The notes beneath the pieces were generated by a model. It was not told the DNA's origin. It did not search any database and worked only from the letters and a program-made list of their open reading frames with translations. From assembly GCA_963834965.1 (NCBI GenBank), contig CAWIEI010000033.1, forward strand, positions 62,001 to 126,000: a DNA stretch of 64,000 bases, given 5' to 3'. This DNA is from Fodinibacter sp963834965. Lineage in GTDB: Bacteria; Actinomycetota; Actinomycetes; Actinomycetales; Dermatophilaceae. Of this stretch, positions 58,790 to 64,000 are shown piece by piece. Positions within the stretch are counted from its first letter, which is position 1. Every line of letters begins with the position of its first letter. Made by a program: the position numbers and the translations under genes.

Positions 58790-59476
58790 TCAGGCCGCCC
58801 CCCCGACGAGCTGCCCGTCGACGATCTCGAGCACTCGGTCGGCGATCGACAGCAGCACCGGGTCGTGCGTGGTCACCACGGTCGTCATGGTCTCTTCCTT
58901 GGCGAGCCGAGCGATGAGCAGCATGATCTCGCGGCCGGTCTCGGAGTCGAGCTGCCCGGTGGGCTCGTCGGCGAGCAGCAGCCCGGGCCGCGCCGCCAAG
59001 GCACGGGCCAGCGCCACCCGCTGCTGCTGCCCGCCGGAGAGCTCACCCGGACGCTGGTTCACGTGGCCGGTGAGGCCCACGTGCTCGAGCGCCGCTGCCA
59101 CGCGCTCCTCGCGCTCGACCGGGTCGATCTCGTTGAGCCGCAGCGGAATCCCCACATTCTCGCGGGCGGTCAGGATCGGCACCAAGGCGAACGACTGGAA
59201 CACGTAGGCCACCGTACCCCGACGCACCGCGAGCAGCTCGGCATCACTCATCGCGGTGACGTCGGCGCCGTCGAGCACGACCCGTCCCTCGTCGGGGCGA
59301 TCGAGGCCACCGACCACGTTGAGCAGGGTGGTCTTGCCCGAGCCCGAGCGGCCGCGCACGGCGACGAGCTCGCCGGGCGCCGCCGACAGCGACACCCCGC
59401 GCAGGGCGTGCACCCGGGTGGCTCCGGAACGGAAGGTGCGGTGCACCTCGTGCACCTCCAGGTAGGCCGGGCTCAT
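58790..59476 (-). CDS. ABC transporter ATPase (MacB/LolD type)
   Basis: A 228-residue ABC ATPase. Walker A is GRSGSGKTT, signature LSGGQQQRVALARAL and Walker B LLLADEPTGQLD. The H-loop His is in VVTTHDP. This is the LolD/MacB class that pairs with FtsX-like permeases. ATG at 59476 overlaps the upstream gene's stop (ATGA). It is the last gene of a four-gene cluster. Confidence 0.93.
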   Translation of the reverse strand: MSPAYLEVHEVHRTFRSGATRVHALRGVSLSAAPGELVAVRGRSGSGKTTLLNVVGGLDRPDEGRVVLDGADVTAMSDAELLAVRRGTVAYVFQSFALVPILTARENVGIPLRLNEIDPVEREERVAAALEHVGLTGHVNQRPGELSGGQQQRVALARALAARPGLLLADEPTGQLDSETGREIMLLIARLAKEETMTTVVTTHDPVLLSIADRVLEIVDGQLVGGAA

Positions 59477-60438
59477 GCCGGCTTCTCCCCCGCCGCGTCA
59501 CCGGCATCGTCACCGGCATCCGGTCGTGGCGTCGGCCAGACTCCGATGTGGTCGGCCTCGAGGTCGAGCCGCACCCGCTCGCGCATCGCGAGGGCGTCGG
59601 TGAACCCCCGCGGCAGCTGCAGCCGGCCGGCCCGGTCGAGCACGGCGAACTCCTCGGCCACCACGCCCTCGACCCCGTGCTCGTCGACGGCGGTGCGTCG
59701 CCGCACCTCCGAGGACGTGCGGCCGTCGCGGATGCCGACGGTGCGGCTGACCTGGTCGCTCACGTGGGCGTCGTGGGTCACCACGACGACGGTGGTGCCG
59801 AAGGCCTCGTTGGCGCCGCGGATGGCCCCGAACACCTCGTCACTGCTGCGGCTGTCGAGCTCGCCGGTCGGCTCGTCGGCGAGCAGCACCCGCGGCCGGT
59901 TGGCCAGGGCCACCCCCAGCGCCACACGCTGCTGCTGCCCACCGGACAGCTCGCCGAGCCGCCGGTCGGCGCACTCGGGGATGCCGAGCACCTCCAGCGT
60001 CTCGGACGCCCGGGCCACCCGCTCGGCGGACGAGAGCGAGGCGAACATCATCGGCAGCTGCACGTTCTCGACCGCGCTGAGGTAGGGCAGCAGGTTGGCG
60101 GTGGCCTGCTGGAAGAGGAAGCCCACGGTGTGCCGGCGGTAGTGCAGCCGGTCCCTGGTCGACATCGTGAGCAGGTCGCGCCCCGCCACCTGCGCCACGC
60201 CCGCGCTGGGCAGGTCGAGGCCGGACAGGATCGTGAGCAGCGTGGACTTGCCCGACCCCGATGCCCCCACGATCGCCACGAGCTCGCCCGGCTCGACCTC
60301 GAGGTCGAGCCCCTGCAGCGCCACCACCTCCACCCCCTCTGAGGAGAAGATGCGGACGAGGTTGTCGCACAGGATGTCTGGGCCGTCGGGCGCCTCCGCG
60401 CGGGCGGGCCCTCGGGTGCTTGCTGGACTCGTGGTCAT
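59473..60438 (-). CDS. ABC transporter ATPase (MacB/LolD type) with C-terminal extension
   Basis: A 321-residue ATPase. Walker A is GASGSGKST, signature LSGGQQQRVALGVAL, Walker B VLLADEPTGELD. About 80 residues follow the ABC domain (from VRRRTAVDEHGVEG), including RLQLPRGFTDALAM, which resembles a small regulatory domain seen in some actinobacterial relatives. ATG at 60438 overlaps the permease stop. Two different ATPases with two permeases suggest a heteromeric exporter. Confidence 0.92.
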   Translation of the reverse strand: MTTSPASTRGPARAEAPDGPDILCDNLVRIFSSEGVEVVALQGLDLEVEPGELVAIVGASGSGKSTLLTILSGLDLPSAGVAQVAGRDLLTMSTRDRLHYRRHTVGFLFQQATANLLPYLSAVENVQLPMMFASLSSAERVARASETLEVLGIPECADRRLGELSGGQQQRVALGVALANRPRVLLADEPTGELDSRSSDEVFGAIRGANEAFGTTVVVVTHDAHVSDQVSRTVGIRDGRTSSEVRRRTAVDEHGVEGVVAEEFAVLDRAGRLQLPRGFTDALAMRERVRLDLEADHIGVWPTPRPDAGDDAGDAAGEKPA

Positions 60439-63281
60439 GCGGTGTCTCCTCTGCGCAGGTGGTCGGCAAGGCTGCCGCGTCGGGCGGACGCGGCGTCGGC
60501 GAGAAGCGCCAGTGACCCGATGACGAGCACGGCGACGCCGACGAGGATGCCGGTGAGCGGGCGCAGCCCGATCGGTAGCCGGGTGACGGCGCCGGTGAAG
60601 GGGGCGAGGTCGAGGGCGGGTGCGAGCGCGCCGGGCACGAGCACCCCGACGAGGCACCCGGCGACGACCCCCACGGCGAGCAGTGGCAGCACCTCGGCCC
60701 AGGCCAGGCGCCGCTCCCGGCCGTGCGGGAGGCCCATCGTGCGCAGCCGGATCGCCAGCTGGGTCCGCTCCGGCCGGGTGGCCGCGAGCAGCACCAAGAC
60801 GGCGAGGAAGGACAGCATCCCTGCGAGCAGGGCGCCCACCAGGAAGGTGGCAGCGACCAGCCTCGGCAGGGCGCGGTCGGAGACCCCGGCGGCCGCGCCG
60901 TCGACCGTCGCCACCACCGTGACCAGCCCCCCGAGCTGCGCACGGTCGCGGGTCGCGGTCGTGGCGAGGTCGCGCTGCGCACCGGCCGACGCCCGGAGGA
61001 ATACGGTGTTGGGCTGGGTGGCCGGCAGTGCGGCGACGAGCGCGTCGAGCGGGACCAGCGCGACCACGCGCCCCTGGCCCGAGACGGCCCGCTCCAGTGA
61101 CGGCACCGTCGCGACCCGGCGGGCCGGGGTGCGCAGCCCGCGCAGCTCGAGGTCGAGGTCGCGGTCGCCCACTGACGGCCCGCCACTGAGCAGCACCGGC
61201 AGCCGGGCGTCGTCGGCAGGGGCGGCCATGGCGCTCGGCGGCGAGAAGGCGAGCGGAGTGCCCTCCAGCAGCGCCGCGTAGCGCGCCGGGTCGACCGCGA
61301 CGACGACCACGGACGTCACCCGGCCCCCCGAGCTCAGGGTGGCCCCGGCATCCACGAAGGCGGGGACGGCAGCCTCCACCCCCGGCCGGGCCGTGAGGGC
61401 CGCCACGTCGGGGGCGTCGATCCGTGCCGCGTCGACCCGCGCGTCGGCGCCGACCGAGCGCAGGGCCGCGAGCTCGCGCTGCTCGGAGACGCTCGTGGTG
61501 AGGGTGGCCATCAGGGTCACCAGCGTCGCACCCACGACGAGAGCCGCCAGCGGCACGGCAGCGCCGGCCCCCGTGCGCGCCGCTCGGGTGAGCCCGACGA
61601 ACCCCACGAGACCCCGACCGCGCTCGGCGAGCCGGGCCAGCCGGGCGACCGGCCAGGGCATCACGCGCAGCGCGACCACGGCGGCGGCGAGCGCGACGAG
61701 CACCGGGGTGACCGCGGCATACCAGTCGGTGCGTCCGGCGGCGATGACCGCGCCACGGCTGCGCACCGTGGTGACCGCGAGGACGGCGAGGACGACGACC
61801 GCCACCTCGAGGACGATGCGGCGGGCGGCGCGCACCGCGCGCGTCGACTCCTCGACGGGCTCGTCGACGGCTCGGACCCTGCGCGCCGAAACCACCACGA
61901 CGACGAGCGGCGGCAGGACGACCACGAGCGCCACCTCGACCCACGCGGCCGAGGTCGTCTCGCCGGGGACGAGCAGCACGGCCGCCAGGGCCGCGAGCAC
62001 CGCGAGCGGCAGGGCCAGCACGCTCGTGGCGACTGCGACCAGGGCGAGCACCTGACCGCGCGAGGCCCCGCGGGCCCGCAGCAACCGCACCTCACGGTCA
62101 CGGCGTTGCGCCCCGAGCAGCGCCGTCAGGGCCAGCACGAGCACTGCGAGCGCGGTGACCCCACCGGTGACGAAGGAGGTGAGGACGCCGGTGACGGCGA
62201 CGTCGCGCTCGTAGCGGTCGAGCAGCCGGCCCAGCCCGGTGCTGACCGTCGGCACGCGCTCGGCGCGGGCCCAGACCCCGGGGTCGGTGTCGAGCCGCAC
62301 GAGGAAGTCGCGCAGCAGGCTGACGTCCGCGCGGGTGAGCCGGTCGGCGTCGAGGGTGTAGCGCCAGGCGTGGTCGAGCGCGGGTGAGGGTGTCGGCGGC
62401 GGCTCGTCGGCCGGCCCGCGCCACAGCCCGTCGGCCAGCTCGGAGTAGCTCTCGAGCGGGGCGACGGCCACGGCCTGGTCGATGCTGCCCCCCAACGGGG
62501 AGGCGGGGATCCTGGCGATGTCCAGCATCCCCGGCTCGGCACCCCAGACCTCGTCGGCGGCGTCGAGCGGCTCGAAGGTTCCTGACACGACCACGGCCGT
62601 CGGTGAGACGAGGCGCCGGCCCCCGCTGGCCGCGGAGAGGTCGAGCACGTCACCCACCGTGACGCCCCAGGCAGAGGCTGTTCGAGCGCTCAGCGCCACC
62701 GGAACGACAGCGACGAGGTTCCGCTGGCCGGTGGAGTCGCGCAGCACGCGAGTGGTCGTGGGGGCCCCCGGTGGGCCACCGGAGGTCCACCGCACCCGGC
62801 CCAGGGCAGTCCCGTCGACGCGCACCGCGAGCTCGGCCGTCGAGACGCGCAGCGGCCCGCCGGTGGCTCGTGCGACGGCGAGCGGGTCGCTCTGCGCCGT
62901 CGCGTACACCCCGCGCAGCAGGCCCTCCACCTGCGGGCCCATCGCGGCCCGCGCCGCCCCGTCCACGGAGCCGAACGGGGCGCTCGGTCCCTGCGTCGGC
63001 ACGGTCGACGCGAGCGAGACCCGGCCCGCCGAGGTCGTCAGCCGCAGGCCGAGGTCGCGCTCGGCCGCGGGCGCGGAGCGCACGGCGTCACCCAGGGCCC
63101 GGTCGTGGGCGACCGACTCGACGCGCGGCACGGCCACCAGGAAGACGGTCGTCACGAGCGTGAGCACCGCGACCAGCACGGCGGTGGCTCGCTCGGCGAC
63201 CAGGCTGTGGCGCAGCAGGGTCGGCCGGCGAAGCGGGCGGCGGTCCGTGGCGGGCGGTCGCGCCACGTGCCGGCCCGTCAT
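60435..63281 (-). CDS. large FtsX-like ABC permease
   Basis: A 948-residue membrane protein with an N-terminal helix, a long extracytoplasmic domain (about 60-340), a block of helices (about 360-560), a second extracytoplasmic domain and terminal helices. This is the double-FtsX layout of MacB-like or cell-envelope export permeases. LLGAQRRDREVRLLRARGAS is the typical FtsX loop after a helix. ATG at 63281 overlaps the upstream permease stop (ATGA). Substrate unknown; lipid, lipoprotein or peptide export is usual. Confidence 0.85.
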   Translation of the reverse strand: MTGRHVARPPATDRRPLRRPTLLRHSLVAERATAVLVAVLTLVTTVFLVAVPRVESVAHDRALGDAVRSAPAAERDLGLRLTTSAGRVSLASTVPTQGPSAPFGSVDGAARAAMGPQVEGLLRGVYATAQSDPLAVARATGGPLRVSTAELAVRVDGTALGRVRWTSGGPPGAPTTTRVLRDSTGQRNLVAVVPVALSARTASAWGVTVGDVLDLSAASGGRRLVSPTAVVVSGTFEPLDAADEVWGAEPGMLDIARIPASPLGGSIDQAVAVAPLESYSELADGLWRGPADEPPPTPSPALDHAWRYTLDADRLTRADVSLLRDFLVRLDTDPGVWARAERVPTVSTGLGRLLDRYERDVAVTGVLTSFVTGGVTALAVLVLALTALLGAQRRDREVRLLRARGASRGQVLALVAVATSVLALPLAVLAALAAVLLVPGETTSAAWVEVALVVVLPPLVVVVVSARRVRAVDEPVEESTRAVRAARRIVLEVAVVVLAVLAVTTVRSRGAVIAAGRTDWYAAVTPVLVALAAAVVALRVMPWPVARLARLAERGRGLVGFVGLTRAARTGAGAAVPLAALVVGATLVTLMATLTTSVSEQRELAALRSVGADARVDAARIDAPDVAALTARPGVEAAVPAFVDAGATLSSGGRVTSVVVVAVDPARYAALLEGTPLAFSPPSAMAAPADDARLPVLLSGGPSVGDRDLDLELRGLRTPARRVATVPSLERAVSGQGRVVALVPLDALVAALPATQPNTVFLRASAGAQRDLATTATRDRAQLGGLVTVVATVDGAAAGVSDRALPRLVAATFLVGALLAGMLSFLAVLVLLAATRPERTQLAIRLRTMGLPHGRERRLAWAEVLPLLAVGVVAGCLVGVLVPGALAPALDLAPFTGAVTRLPIGLRPLTGILVGVAVLVIGSLALLADAASARRGSLADHLRRGDTA

Positions 63282-64000
63282 GACGCCTCCCCCCGGCGCA
63301 GCTCGGCCGAGATGTCGCGCACGGTGCCGCGCAGCACGAGCACCCCGACGAGCGAGAGCACCACGGCCACCACCACCCCGAACACCACGACCGCCCCGAC
63401 CGGCAGCGCCACCAGCACTCCCGGCACCTCCGGGTGGCCGTCGCCGCCGACGAGCACCGGCACGACGGCCAGGGCGCTGAGCACCCCGAGCAGCAGCCCG
63501 ACAGCGACCGTGAGCACCACGACCCCCACGCGCTCGACGGCGAGCACCCGGCGGATCCGGCCGGGCGGCATCCCCAGGGCGAGCAGCACGGCGTTCTCGC
63601 GGCGCCGGGTGCGGCCCAGGGCCGCCGTCGTCGCCGCGAAGCCCACGGCCGCCAGCACCAGTGCGGCGGCGGTCACGAGCAGCATGGCGGCCCGCATGCC
63701 GGCGTTAACCGGGTTGGCCGCTCGCTCGGCCACGAGGCCGGTGCGCACCACCACCGCGGCGCCCGTGGGCAGGTCGGTGCGAGCGGCAGCCACGACGGCG
63801 GCGGACGACGCGGGTGACACCGGGCCGACCCACCACTCCTGGGGCTCGACGGGGCGGGTCGAGGGGTAGCGACCGTCGCCGACCGCGAGCACCGTGGGGA
63901 GGTCGACGATGACGGCGCGGTCGGGCACGCGCGCGGTGGGCACCGCCTCGACGATGCCGGCGACCTTGGCGGTGAGCCGTCGCCCGGAGACGGTCAGGGC
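63278..64000 (-). CDS. FtsX-like ABC permease (partial, runs off the right edge)
   Basis: The C-terminal 241 or so residues of a second permease; the frame is still open at base 64000. It contains an extracytoplasmic part (AGIVEAVPTARVPDRAVIVD), then helices and the FtsX-type loop ALGRTRRRENAVLLALGMPP, ending with LRGTVRDISAELRRGEAS. It is the promoter-proximal gene of the visible cluster. The true start is outside the window. Confidence 0.85.
   Translation of the reverse strand, partial: ALTVSGRRLTAKVAGIVEAVPTARVPDRAVIVDLPTVLAVGDGRYPSTRPVEPQEWWVGPVSPASSAAVVAAARTDLPTGAAVVVRTGLVAERAANPVNAGMRAAMLLVTAAALVLAAVGFAATTAALGRTRRRENAVLLALGMPPGRIRRVLAVERVGVVVLTVAVGLLLGVLSALAVVPVLVGGDGHPEVPGVLVALPVGAVVVFGVVVAVVLSLVGVLVLRGTVRDISAELRRGEAS

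Overview
This window comes from a very GC-rich actinobacterium. The evidence is the near-universal G/C third codon positions, many GTG starts, ATGA/GTGA start-stop overlaps, ClpP1/ClpP2 paralogues, a mycobacterial-type RpiB, an LAxTG sortase signal, and 13E12-type DUF222-HNH and AbiEi/DUF559-type genes. Gene content looks most like Micrococcales, perhaps Intrasporangiaceae; that family-level guess rests on remembered gene neighbourhoods, not a search. The window is chromosomal and mostly housekeeping, with no prophage or insertion sequence seen.

Layout. 0.4-2.7 kb: a DUF222-HNH nuclease gene with an SOS-box-like site and an apparent frameshift. 2.8-10 kb: a cobalamin riboswitch followed by a tightly coupled operon encoding two secreted proteins, an ECF transporter (T, fused A-A', S) and a DUF4916 protein. 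The two secreted proteins look like a split version of the animal transcobalamin/intrinsic-factor fold (alpha6/alpha6-barrel protein plus DUF4430 protein). This is the most interesting system in the window. 10-19 kb: VOC and YciI proteins, a PlsC-type acyltransferase, ValS, a C39-like peptidase and a DUF4129-MoxR-DUF58 operon. 19-29 kb: clpX and clpP1P2 (with a ClgR-like box), a SHOCT protein, a LURP-one protein, an MFS/LacI divergent pair with tandem operators, a large secreted LDTR-repeat protein and tig. 29-32.5 kb: a DUF389 membrane protein, tRNA-Gly, tRNA-Pro with a degraded copy of its 3' end, and palindromic repeat arrays on both sides of a DUF559-type nuclease gene.

32.5-44.8 kb: trmB, a SpoIIE-type phosphatase, rpiB, a DsbA-like oxidoreductase, pepN, mscS, a truncated haemoglobin, a GH13 glucosidase, a glycerophosphodiesterase, an MFS carrier and two thioesterase-type genes. 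44.9-54.5 kb: a serine beta-lactamase-like hydrolase, an alpha/beta hydrolase with a shortened SnoaL-like partner, a GNAT protein, a NarL-type two-component system beside a methyltransferase fragment, a frameshifted methyltransferase-DUF1801 fusion, a cupin, and a RecQ helicase fused to a phosphoribosyltransferase domain. 54.5-64 kb: a lipoprotein polysaccharide deacetylase, a divergent YczE/MocR pair with operator-like repeats, TesB, and a two-ATPase/two-permease ABC export cluster running off the right edge.

Two patterns run across genes. A 34-nt doubly palindromic element occurs three times in frame inside the ECF ATPase gene and again between two convergent genes at 46.3 kb. The heptamer GGATGCC/GGCATCC is conspicuously frequent and forms the arms of strong intergenic hairpins. 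At least three genes (DUF222-HNH, tig, methyltransferase-DUF1801) carry a one-base frame disruption, so either consensus base errors or real decay should be considered.
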